From Deltaproteobacteria bacterium (lineage in GTDB: Bacteria; Desulfobacterota; DSM-4660; Desulfatiglandales; Desulfatiglandaceae): DNA of 9,222 bases. Of this stretch, positions 1 to 5,606 are shown piece after piece. The DNA is taken from positions 1-9,222 of the forward strand of contig JABGPV010000208.1 of the NCBI GenBank assembly GCA_018644785.1, in the 5' to 3' direction. Each line of letters begins with the position of its first letter. Position 1 is the first letter of the stretch. The position numbers and the translations under genes are program-made. The notes under the pieces are model-generated. The model did not search any database, was not told the origin of the DNA, and worked only from the letters and a program-made list of their open reading frames with translations.

Positions 1-411
1 ATAATTCATGGATCTGCCACTCTTGAAGCGCTCGTCATTGAGGGCAAACCCCTTGACGATATACTCCTTCAAGCGCTGGGTGGCCCAGATACGGAACTGG
101 GTACCTTGCTTTGACTTGACCCGATAGCCCACAGAGATAATGACGTCAAGGTTGTAGTAATTAGTTGGTTTTACAGAAAAATCGGAATTTCCGATTTTTC
201 TCAAACTGGCCTCCTCTTCAAGCTCCCCCTCCTTGTAGATATTGAGGATATGCTCATTGATGGTGGAGCGCGATTTTTGAAACAATTCGGCCATTTGGTC
301 AATGGTCAACCAGACGGTTTCCTGGTCCAGCATGACATCTATCTTTATTTTGCCGTCAGTGTTCTGATAGATCAGGATTTCGGAATTTTTGGGTTCTCTA
401 ACCGGGTTCAT
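1..411 (-). CDS. RhuM-family protein, N-terminal part, cut by window edge
   Basis: The frame is open from an ATG at 409-411 to the window edge, giving 137 codons. The protein starts MNPVREPKNSEILIYQN and continues with IDVMLDQETVWLTIDQMAELF, then SRSTINEHILNIYKEGEL, SDFSVKPTNYYNLDVIISVGYRV and GTQFRIWATQRLKEYIVKGF. These are the conserved N-terminal blocks of the RhuM ('virulence RhuM') family: a helix-turn-helix-like segment at about residues 35-60, then the YNLDVIISVGYRV and FRIWAT motifs. RhuM-like genes are often found inside type I restriction-modification operons, near hsdS. The ATG overlaps the stop of the hsdS fragment by 4 bp (ATGA), so translation is probably coupled. The molecular role of the family is not settled; a DNA-binding or regulatory role is inferred from the HTH-like segment. 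Family call is confident, function is not. Confidence 0.88.
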   Translation of the reverse strand, partial: MNPVREPKNSEILIYQNTDGKIKIDVMLDQETVWLTIDQMAELFQKSRSTINEHILNIYKEGELEEEASLRKIGNSDFSVKPTNYYNLDVIISVGYRVKSKQGTQFRIWATQRLKEYIVKGFALNDERFKSGRSMNY

Positions 412-911
412 AGGGCCAGTTCCTCCACCATTTTTTCGGCATCCGGGATGCGGAGTTCGCCGGACAGGAGTTTGGGTAGCAGGATGTCGCGGAGATTGGT
501 TAGTTGTGTAGAATTTCTTGTACACGATCTTAGACGTGATAAAATGGGCTGTGCCATTTCATTAAAAGACTTCAACAATTCAGTTTTGGGCACTATAACC
601 GGGATTAACCGGAAATTCTTTTTACTTATTTCAAGAAAGGTACTGCCATTTGCTCTTTCTTTGACTCGATCCATGTTGAAATGAGCCCAACATATCAAAA
701 ACATTTCCCCATAATTGCCATCACTTTTCATCGCAATAATTCCTTGGTTTATCGAAACCGGCAAATCACTTATAGCAAGGTAACCGATGGGTGCTCTGGA
801 TGACATGAGCACAGTGTTTTTAGGCAATTGACCGGAGCTAATTTTTGATACTCCTTTGTCCGTTAATAAACGGTCCGTATGTGTCAGAATTTTCGGTGTC
901 AGATTTGACAT
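408..911 (-). CDS. hsdS: Type I restriction specificity subunit, 5'-truncated (C-terminal part of HsdS)
   Basis: This 167-residue protein matches the C-terminal part of HsdS, the DNA-recognition subunit of type I restriction-modification enzymes. The block QLPKNTVLMSSRAPIGYLAI followed by SDLPVSINQGIIAMK (about residues 28-62) is the hallmark of the second half of a target-recognition domain. FNEMAQPILSRLR, then NLRDILLPKLLSGELRI (about 115-155), is the conserved helical spacer plus C-terminal repeat that contacts HsdM. Full HsdS proteins have about 400 residues and two recognition domains; here the first domain and the beginning of the second are missing. The protein begins in mid-domain, 29 nt after the stop of the DUF262 gene, and only a weak AAGG precedes the ATG. 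It is probably a remnant of a rearranged hsdS, although the frame is intact and overlaps the RhuM gene by 4 bp. Whether it still binds HsdM cannot be told from the sequence. Confidence 0.85.
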   Translation of the reverse strand: MSNLTPKILTHTDRLLTDKGVSKISSGQLPKNTVLMSSRAPIGYLAISDLPVSINQGIIAMKSDGNYGEMFLICWAHFNMDRVKERANGSTFLEISKKNFRLIPVIVPKTELLKSFNEMAQPILSRLRSCTRNSTQLTNLRDILLPKLLSGELRIPDAEKMVEELAL

Positions 912-940
912 GACCTTAGGGGTGCAGAAAGCATGGGCTG

Positions 941-3199
941 TTAGCCCTTGAATCGCTGTTTGATGTATTCCTGTGTCTGGCTGGCGCTTAGCTCTGTGGT
1001 AGAAGGTCCTGTACGAATATAGAACCGCTCCGTATCGTGATCCTTGAGAAATACCGGTGAGGGGGATTTGCGACAGTTCACAACCATCACCCGATAGTCG
1101 TCGTGATCATCAAAACGAGCATGAATGCTGGTCATAGCTTGTACGCCCATACGGGTTTTGACGATATTCACCAGATGTAAGCTCATCTTGTCTTCATTGC
1201 CGAAATCATCCACTTGAATACCCACCGGACTACCATCATCTGAAACACCTATAACCAGCATACCGCCGCTGGTATTCAAAAAGCCGGCCAGAGTCTTGAG
1301 TACAGCCAGTTCCATGCGAGGATCTTTGCTGCCGGTGTGCAGATTGGTACGCAGGGTGGATTTGAACTCTACCGCCTCGGATTCGCCATTCACAAGCATC
1401 CTTGTCAGATCGAACTCAGCCGTTTCTAATTCTTCCTCGATTACCTCGGTGACGAGTGTGGCGTAACCCTTGGCAATCACTTGTGCCATCAATTCGCGGC
1501 GTTTCTCCAGAAAATCCCGATAATTAAGGTGCTCCCAGTTTTCTGGCAGGGCGTGCAATTGATACATCCGCTCAAGTTCCGTCTGGCTAAAGCGTGCCTT
1601 CATGCCAGGCAGGTAATCCGCAGGTGCTTGATCTGAGATGTCAGCATTGTCGCCCCACTCCACTAAGGCGTAGTTCGCGATCTGGTTGGTTTCGCGGATG
1701 GCGGTAATGCCCTGTTTGGCCAGGAAGCCCTTGGGAAAAAGATGATGCCGTTCCACAGCAGCACGACTAGCATGTATGGACGGATCCAGCAGATCGGCAA
1801 CCTTGATCTTAGAGAACAGCGCCCGGGCATCCAGAAGCACCAGCGCCGCATGGTAAGCGAATAACGATGGACTGCGCGGGGACGAGGTGGCCAGATCATT
1901 GGGAAGCGATACGGCCCAAAAATCATTGGTGAGCGTGATGTCGCAGATTTGGGTGAGTGTCTTCACAAAAGCGTCGGCGCTATCCACGTCACGCAACCGG
2001 GCCAGATCGAATTCCATTGCTGATTCCGGTGAACCGGTAAAGCGACCGGTGACCGCCGACATAAAAAACCAGCGGGCAATCACTCGCCTCAAGTTGAACT
2101 CGGGCACCTTGTATTCAGTGCGGCCTATCAAGTAAAGGATGTAAGAAAACAGCATGTTGTTTTGCGAACTGATCATCTTGCCGCTGCGGAAACCCGCTTG
2201 ACGAATGCAGTTCATAAAGTCATGCCAGTATTGCAGATTCAGTGTCCGTTGTTGCGCATCCTTGAGCACTTCAAATTGCTGCTCCCGTCGCTCATCACTG
2301 AACTTTTCGGTTACCAAATCCTTGCCGCGCAAAATCGAGTAAACATACTTCAGCCGGGCGCGTTTGAATGCCACACCCACCCCCACCCTCAACAACTGAT
2401 CCGGAGATGGTTCGATAAAATAGTTGAATGGCGACGCCTCGCCTTTTGATGGCTTGCGGGATTCGCGACAAAAATGTTCCAAAGCAGCGCGCCCAGCATC
2501 CCAGAAAACCGACATCAAGGTTAGGATAAAATCGGCCTGGTTTAACGGCGTGCCCTTGCTGTTAATGCGCACGAACACATCCGACACCGCTTCCTCATCA
2601 ATATCCGACGCCAACTCCAGGGCCGTTAACGGAAAGCTCAACAGTCCTTGAAGTTTACTGATGGCTTTCTTGATTGCCTTGCTTTCTTCCGTCGAAACGT
2701 CACGGGAAGCACTCAGTCCTTCCAAATAATTTTCCACCACCTCAAACAGGTCGGTCTTGTCATCCCACAGCAAGGAAATGGATGGGATAAAGGATTTGTC
2801 ACGACAAATAGCCGCATCGGCCACTTCGAATCTATCTTCCAGCGGATTAAAAGCGATCTGGATTTGTTCGCTTTCGAAGTTTTCCCGTAACACTGGAATG
2901 TCCCGAATAACGGCATACAGGGAAGTCAGGCGCTGCTGTCCGTCCACGATCACCAGGCGGGGAGGCTTCTGCTTGATATCGGTACCGATGGTTCGGGTAC
3001 CTTCAGTTAACGCGTTTTGCCAGAACAGCAGATAGCCCACAGGGTAGCCCTTGTACATGGAATCGAAGAGATCGCGAACCTTTGCGTTCTTCCAGACAAA
3101 AGGCCGTTGGATATCGGGAAGCCCGATAGCACCAAGACCGATGTATTTAATCAATGCACCAAGGTCATAGTCGACTTTTGTGAATACTGTTTCGCTCAT
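941..3199 (-). CDS. DUF262 (GmrSD-like) protein with HNH-type motif and C-terminal AlbA_2 domain
   Basis: This is a 752-residue multidomain protein. Residues ~10-230 form a DUF262 domain (ParB/sulfiredoxin-like fold): IQRPFVWK at ~30-37 and the signature RLVIVDGQQRLTSL at 81-94, which in GmrSD-type enzymes belongs to the nucleotide-binding and hydrolysis site. VFVRINSKGTPLNQADF (~209-225) is the second family motif. ERHHLFPKGFL at ~483-493 resembles the HNH-type motif of DUF1524, with a trailing NQIANYAL, suggesting a nuclease centre. The C-terminal ~150 residues form an AlbA_2 (Schlafen-type, DNA-binding) domain: ESEAVEFKST (606-615), LNTSGGMLVIGVSDDG (641-656), and FYIRTGPSTTEL near the end. 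The start is well supported by a GGAGG ribosome site (3204-3208). GmrSD and related DUF262 proteins are anti-phage nucleases that cut modified DNA; by analogy this is a defence effector. It is the first gene of a unit with the hsdS fragment and RhuM gene. Its target is unknown. Confidence 0.9.
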   Translation of the reverse strand: MSETVFTKVDYDLGALIKYIGLGAIGLPDIQRPFVWKNAKVRDLFDSMYKGYPVGYLLFWQNALTEGTRTIGTDIKQKPPRLVIVDGQQRLTSLYAVIRDIPVLRENFESEQIQIAFNPLEDRFEVADAAICRDKSFIPSISLLWDDKTDLFEVVENYLEGLSASRDVSTEESKAIKKAISKLQGLLSFPLTALELASDIDEEAVSDVFVRINSKGTPLNQADFILTLMSVFWDAGRAALEHFCRESRKPSKGEASPFNYFIEPSPDQLLRVGVGVAFKRARLKYVYSILRGKDLVTEKFSDERREQQFEVLKDAQQRTLNLQYWHDFMNCIRQAGFRSGKMISSQNNMLFSYILYLIGRTEYKVPEFNLRRVIARWFFMSAVTGRFTGSPESAMEFDLARLRDVDSADAFVKTLTQICDITLTNDFWAVSLPNDLATSSPRSPSLFAYHAALVLLDARALFSKIKVADLLDPSIHASRAAVERHHLFPKGFLAKQGITAIRETNQIANYALVEWGDNADISDQAPADYLPGMKARFSQTELERMYQLHALPENWEHLNYRDFLEKRRELMAQVIAKGYATLVTEVIEEELETAEFDLTRMLVNGESEAVEFKSTLRTNLHTGSKDPRMELAVLKTLAGFLNTSGGMLVIGVSDDGSPVGIQVDDFGNEDKMSLHLVNIVKTRMGVQAMTSIHARFDDHDDYRVMVVNCRKSPSPVFLKDHDTERFYIRTGPSTTELSASQTQEYIKQRFKG

Positions 3200-3250
3200 G
3201 CTTCCTCCATAGGATAACGGCTCTCTTCAGCGACGCGGTTTTTTTGCGTC

Positions 3251-3286
3251 ATGAGAAAGGGTTGTAGCGCTTCCCCTTTTTCTCAT
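3251..3286. other. Imperfect inverted repeat in the DUF262 leader
   Basis: The left arm ATGAGAAAGGG (3251-3261) pairs with the right arm CCCCTTTTTCTCAT (3273-3286) if two bases bulge out of the right arm; the loop is about 11 nt. No T-tract follows on the minus strand, so it does not look like an intrinsic terminator. It could be an operator or a leader structure acting on the DUF262 gene. A second, smaller repeat, GACGC/GCGTC (3232-3236 and 3246-3250), lies next to it. Confidence 0.3.
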
Positions 3287-3307
3287 TCTTATTGCTTGAG
3301 GTTTTTC

Positions 3308-3336
3308 AGAGTAACAGCGGTTTTGACCCTTGTCAA
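3308..3336 (-). promoter_or_regulatory. Candidate sigma70 promoter for the DUF262 gene
   Basis: On the minus strand a perfect -35 TTGACA (3331-3336) is followed after 17 nt by TACTCT (3308-3313), a weak -10 with three of six consensus bases. It would start transcription about 100 nt upstream of the DUF262 start codon, giving a leader that carries the imperfect hairpin at 3251-3286. The good -35 and ideal spacing are direct observations; use as a promoter is inferred. Confidence 0.35.
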
Positions 3337-3428
3337 TCAAGACCGCACGGTGGAAACGTTTTCCAGGTGGCAATGGAATTCCAGCGTTTAGCAGTCAAGA
3401 CAAAGCTGTTCAATCCAGCCCGGTTTCT

Positions 3429-3452
3429 AATCCCATCGGATTCGATGGGATT
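3429..3452. repeat. Perfect 10-bp-stem hairpin, REP-like
   Basis: The arm AATCCCATCG (3429-3438) and the arm CGATGGGATT (3443-3452) are exact reverse complements around a 4-nt GATT loop. No T-tract follows on either strand, which argues against an intrinsic terminator. RAYT transposases act on REP hairpins of this size, and a RAYT fragment lies about 50 bp away, so a REP-like relic is the best guess. Transcription termination downstream of abiEii is the alternative. Confidence 0.5.
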
Positions 3453-3472
3453 GAAATTTGAATTATTCAAAA

Positions 3473-3674
3473 GGAATTCCTGGAATTCCTGGGACAGCAT
3501 ACAAATTACCACGCTTCTTTGGTTTTCTTTCGGGGTCTCAACCTCCTGTCGGGGAAGTGTTCCAGGCGGGACGCAAAACGCTCATCGCCCGATGGGCCAC
3601 CCGTTCGCGCATGTCAGCGGATGTTGTCAGTTCTTGTGCCTGAGTCAAGTAATAGATATACTGTCCCCGGAATT
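3473..3674 (-). mobile_element. Decayed RAYT (IS200/IS605-like, TnpA_REP) element remnant
   Basis: A remnant of about 200 bp is bounded by two inverted sequences of the same type. The left end has AATTCCTGGGACAGCATA (3484-3501). The right end has TATACTGTCCCCGGAATT (3657-3674), whose reverse complement is AATTCCGGGGACAGTATA. The two differ at two of 18 positions. Ends reading GGGGACAGTATAC are familiar to me from RAYT-carrying elements in delta-proteobacteria. Only the C-terminal end of the transposase frame survives inside, so the element must have lost most of its interior. A tandem GGAATTCCT repeat (3473-3481, 3482-3490) sits at the left end. Confidence 0.6.
3506..3613 (-). pseudogene. C-terminal fragment of a RAYT transposase
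   Basis: Between an in-frame stop (3614-3616) and the terminal TAA (3506-3508) the minus strand encodes 35 residues. They include ARTGGPSGDERFASRLE followed by DRRLRPRKKTKEAW. This matches the usual C-terminal pattern of RAYT/TnpA_REP transposases, roughly RTGRPLGxExFxxxLE then GRxLRPKKxGR. The catalytic HUH motif and tyrosine region are absent, so no active protein can be made. Its position just inside the GGGACAG end fits the layout of such elements. The match is from memory of the family pattern, not from a search. Confidence 0.55.
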
Positions 3675-3680
3675 TAGTTA

Positions 3681-4592
3681 CTACGTCCAGGGGCCTCCAG
3701 CGGCCCACCCTGCTTCAAAGTCTCGCTTTCTTTGACAGGCTTCTGCCACAGGGCTCAAGAACATACGAATATCCTTTAGAAGTGAAGAAAAATCCTCCGG
3801 AGCAGCTTCTATTGCACCCTTTCCCAGAAACGCAGACCACTGGTTCTTCTTTTCAGTCCTCAACGCAAAGTCATCTCCAAACATTACTGCGTCAGATCGA
3901 ATCTCTGTCTTTCGCCTTTTACATGTTGAGACGATTGCATCCTGCAGTGTTCGACCCTCAAATGCGCACGTCTTAGAGAGGAACCATATATCATAATAGT
4001 CCTTCATTCGGCTGTTCAAGTCAGCAAGATCCAGAGCAGCCTGGAATTTTTCAGCTATGACCGTCTCGGGTGCGTAACCCAGGACGACCGGGGGTTCCAG
4101 GTCGAGCAACGTGGGAAAGACGATTTCCGTTGGATTCGGTACGACATGGTCTCCAAACCCAATGTCTACCTGCATGGGGACAACGGCCGTTCCAATCCGG
4201 CATTTGAATTTTAGCCGGATACCGGAATAGTCAGACTCGGGTGTAAGAGTCTCATGGCTCATTTGTGAGAAATCGAAAATCAAACCATCCGGAAAGATGC
4301 TTTCACCAATGGCTTGGATGATTGGAGACACCTCACCCAGATCCTTGTGTATAAGACCCAGGAGATCGATGTCCCTTGTGGGCCTTGCCTGTGGCAGCCC
4401 TCTGCCCATGAGGAGAAGACCCCCTTTGAGCAAGAATTGATCCTTGAAGGATGATTTTGAAAGCCGGAAAAGAAATCGTTCAAGGGCAAATTGAATGAGA
4501 ATTTCATTGTAGGGTTTCCCTGTCCTGCGCGCCAGATTCAACAGCCGGGCTCTGACCGATGCGGCCATGTCCTTTATGGCTTTCCCAGTCAT
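3681..4592 (-). CDS. abiEii: AbiEii/AbiGii-type nucleotidyltransferase toxin
   Basis: This 303-residue protein is the toxin of an AbiE type IV toxin-antitoxin pair, a cytoplasmic nucleotidyltransferase that stops growth when phage infection or loss of the antitoxin frees it. Visible motifs in order: FLLKGGLLL (53-61); the metal-binding TRDIDLLG (72-79), the SxDxD-like core with D74 and D76; QVDIGFGD (141-148); YAPETVIAEKFQA (173-185); and SRMKDYYDIWFLS (194-206). All are standard for the DUF1814/AbiEii family and all key residues are present. Length is normal. The ATG overlaps the abiEi stop by 4 bp (ATGA), so the pair is translationally coupled, antitoxin first. Known AbiEii-like enzymes use NTPs and some modify tRNA; which substrate this one uses is not visible. 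The stop codon lies only 6 bp from the RAYT-type repeat at 3661-3674, so the last residues (AAGGPWT) may be foreign. Confidence 0.93.
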   Translation of the reverse strand: MTGKAIKDMAASVRARLLNLARRTGKPYNEILIQFALERFLFRLSKSSFKDQFLLKGGLLLMGRGLPQARPTRDIDLLGLIHKDLGEVSPIIQAIGESIFPDGLIFDFSQMSHETLTPESDYSGIRLKFKCRIGTAVVPMQVDIGFGDHVVPNPTEIVFPTLLDLEPPVVLGYAPETVIAEKFQAALDLADLNSRMKDYYDIWFLSKTCAFEGRTLQDAIVSTCKRRKTEIRSDAVMFGDDFALRTEKKNQWSAFLGKGAIEAAPEDFSSLLKDIRMFLSPVAEACQRKRDFEAGWAAGGPWT

Positions 4593-5194
4593 GCCGTCAT
4601 GGCCTCCAGGTAGGGGATGACTCGCTTTTCCATGCCGCAGACTTTGGCATACTCCATGAGCTCTGCTGGGCTTGAATCGGGACGCTTCAGGTATTCCCTC
4701 GTGGCTTCAATTGCCACGTCCAGCCCCACAGCCTTCCGCCACCGAAAGCAGTCAATAATGGTTTTGGGGGCATTAAAAATCCGAACAGTCTGATGCACGA
4801 TGCGATGGCTTTCAATCCCGCTGGTGAATGCTTTGCCGCTGAAGTGGAAAACCCGCACCGGCGGATATTCGATCATTGGTTTTCGGGCCTTTCGTTCTAC
4901 GGCAACCCATACATAGTGGGGAATTTGAGTTGTGAGTTCATAGAAGGCAAGGGCGGAAACGAGGCATATGACGCCGTTCGGAACCCGTTTAACCACCTCA
5001 GCAAGGTTGATTTCGGGAGGTACTTCCATCTCAGCGAGTTGATATAGGCCTCGGGACACAGCCACAAGAATCCCTTCATCCCGAAGACCATAAAGCGTTC
5101 TTCGATGAATGCCGAGGTCCAGGGCTTCAGTAGTCCGCATCAGACCGCCTTTGTTCTTAAAAAGCGCTATGGTTTTTTCTCTGGCAGAAGTCAT
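4589..5194 (-). CDS. abiEi: AbiEi-type antitoxin / transcriptional repressor
   Basis: This 201-residue protein has an N-terminal winged-helix domain: KTIALFKNKGGLMRTTEALD, then GIHRRTLYGLRDEGILVAVSRGLYQLAE (about 7-55). The AbiEi antitoxin domain follows, with VPNGVICLVSALAFYELTTQ (71-90), IPHYVWVAVERKARKP, VRVFHFSG, GIESHRI and the late APKTIIDCFRWRKAVGLDVAIEA (142-164). Both parts are classic for AbiEi proteins, which bind operator DNA to repress their own operon and counteract AbiEii. The start at 5192-5194 gives the usual family N-terminus, although no Shine-Dalgarno sequence is possible: the candidate -10 box ends only 8 nt upstream, so the message would be almost leaderless. It is the first gene of a two-gene operon with abiEii. 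Confidence 0.93.
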   Translation of the reverse strand: MTSAREKTIALFKNKGGLMRTTEALDLGIHRRTLYGLRDEGILVAVSRGLYQLAEMEVPPEINLAEVVKRVPNGVICLVSALAFYELTTQIPHYVWVAVERKARKPMIEYPPVRVFHFSGKAFTSGIESHRIVHQTVRIFNAPKTIIDCFRWRKAVGLDVAIEATREYLKRPDSSPAELMEYAKVCGMEKRVIPYLEAMTA

Positions 5195-5202
5195 GGCACC
5201 TG

Positions 5203-5231
5203 ATGGTACAAAAATGCAGGCAAAATGTCAA
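5203..5231 (-). promoter_or_regulatory. abiE operon promoter giving a near-leaderless mRNA
   Basis: The minus strand has a perfect -35 TTGACA (5226-5231), exactly 17 nt of spacer and the -10 TACCAT (5203-5208; four of six consensus bases). A start 6-7 nt beyond the -10 would fall at about 5196, only a base or two ahead of the abiEi ATG at 5194. No ribosome-binding site is visible or could fit. The boxes are seen; leaderless translation is inferred. Confidence 0.6.
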
Positions 5232-5253
5232 TATTGCCGACGATACTGTACCA
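5204..5253. promoter_or_regulatory. Candidate AbiEi operator: inverted repeat around the abiE promoter
   Basis: TGGTACA (5204-5210) and its exact reverse complement TGTACCA (5247-5253) lie 36 bp apart. One arm overlaps the -10 box and the other is upstream of the -35. AbiEi proteins are known to repress their own promoters by binding inverted repeats, so this pair is a natural candidate. The arms are only 7 bp long, so chance is not excluded. Confidence 0.4.
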
Positions 5254-5320
5254 AAAAATTGCTGCCGGTCAATGTCTAAGAATTTTTTTGGCTTTCTTCA
5301 GTTCTTTTTCCCCTGCGCGC

Positions 5321-5357
5321 AATTCCGGGGACAGAATTCCGGGGACCAGAATTCCCC
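5321..5357. repeat. Tandem AATTCCGGGGACAG repeats (RAYT-end type)
   Basis: AATTCCGGGGACAG (5321-5334) is followed directly by AATTCCGGGGACCAG (5335-5349) and a partial AATTCCCC (5350-5357). The first unit is the exact reverse complement of the RAYT-element end at 3661-3674, so the two enclose the abiE operon. An opposite-facing CTGTCCCC lies at 5497-5504. The units look like repeated or nested element ends with nothing intact between them. Confidence 0.7.
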
Positions 5358-5361
5358 ACTC

Positions 5362-5472
5362 GCCCATCGCCTCATTAACAATATCCCCAGCCACTTGAGA
5401 AGCATCCTTTAGCGCCTGATCCCAGAGATAGGCATATCTTTGGGTCATAACTGGGCTTTTATCGGTAACGGA
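5362..5472 (-). pseudogene. C-terminal fragment of a tyrosine recombinase (phage-type integrase)
   Basis: About 37 codons encode SVTDKSPVMTQRYAYLWDQA followed by LKDASQVAGDIVNEAMG. This matches the end of tyrosine recombinases, usually of the form LTHKSPxMTQRYAHLxDEALKRAS; the tyrosine of MTQRYA (5434-5436) would be the nucleophile. The histidine normally found in the THKSP block is aspartate here. Everything upstream (catalytic Arg, Lys, HxxR) is missing, so the fragment is dead. The open frame runs on through the GGGGACAG repeats to a stop at 5269, and upstream it enters another CTGTCCCC sequence. It is a relic of a genomic island or prophage. Confidence 0.6.
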
Positions 5473-5606
5473 TGTAAAAAATTCGTTCGGGCTTACCTGT
5501 CCCCGAAGAGCAGACCGTCTACACCCCACACATTTGTTGGGGTATGGGATATTTTGGGGTAAGTTAAGAGAGAAGATTGTTATGAAATAACTTTGAAATC
5601 GATGGG

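Larger units (their letters stand above)
3200..3680. other. Non-coding spacer with transposon debris between abiEii and the DUF262 gene
   Basis: No intact gene is visible in these 481 bases. They hold, in order: the ribosome site and leader of the DUF262 gene, a possible promoter, a palindrome TGGAATTCCA (3374-3383), a perfect REP-like hairpin (3429-3452), a tandem 9-bp repeat GGAATTCCT (3473-3490), and a shrunken RAYT element with its two ends. Plus-strand open frames across this stretch match no family I recognise. Confidence 0.6.
5195..5606. other. Non-coding spacer with integrase and repeat debris between the SUMF1 gene and abiEi
   Basis: These 412 bases hold no intact gene. From right to left they contain a short tract with three GGGGTA-like motifs (5537-5562), a CTGTCCCC end (5497-5504), the integrase scrap, the tandem AATTCCGGGGACAG repeats, and the abiE promoter with its inverted repeat. 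No clear terminator for the SUMF1 gene is visible. Confidence 0.6.

Noticed and set aside
408..911. A natural half-size HsdS subunit that dimerises.
   Set aside because: Half subunits keep one whole recognition domain; this one begins in the middle of a domain, so truncation is likelier.
1663..3217. Several 60-95-codon open frames in other frames of the DUF262 gene.
   Set aside because: The DUF262 frame has unmistakable domain motifs throughout, so these frames are shadows.
3292..3735. 147-codon open frame on the plus strand.
   Set aside because: It crosses the REP-like hairpin, the RAYT remnant read on the wrong strand, and the end of abiEii. No family resemblance or ribosome site was seen.
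5523..5543. ACCCCA/TGGGGT inverted repeat as a terminator of the SUMF1 gene.
   Set aside because: The stem is only 6 bp with a 9-nt loop and no T-tract follows on the minus strand.
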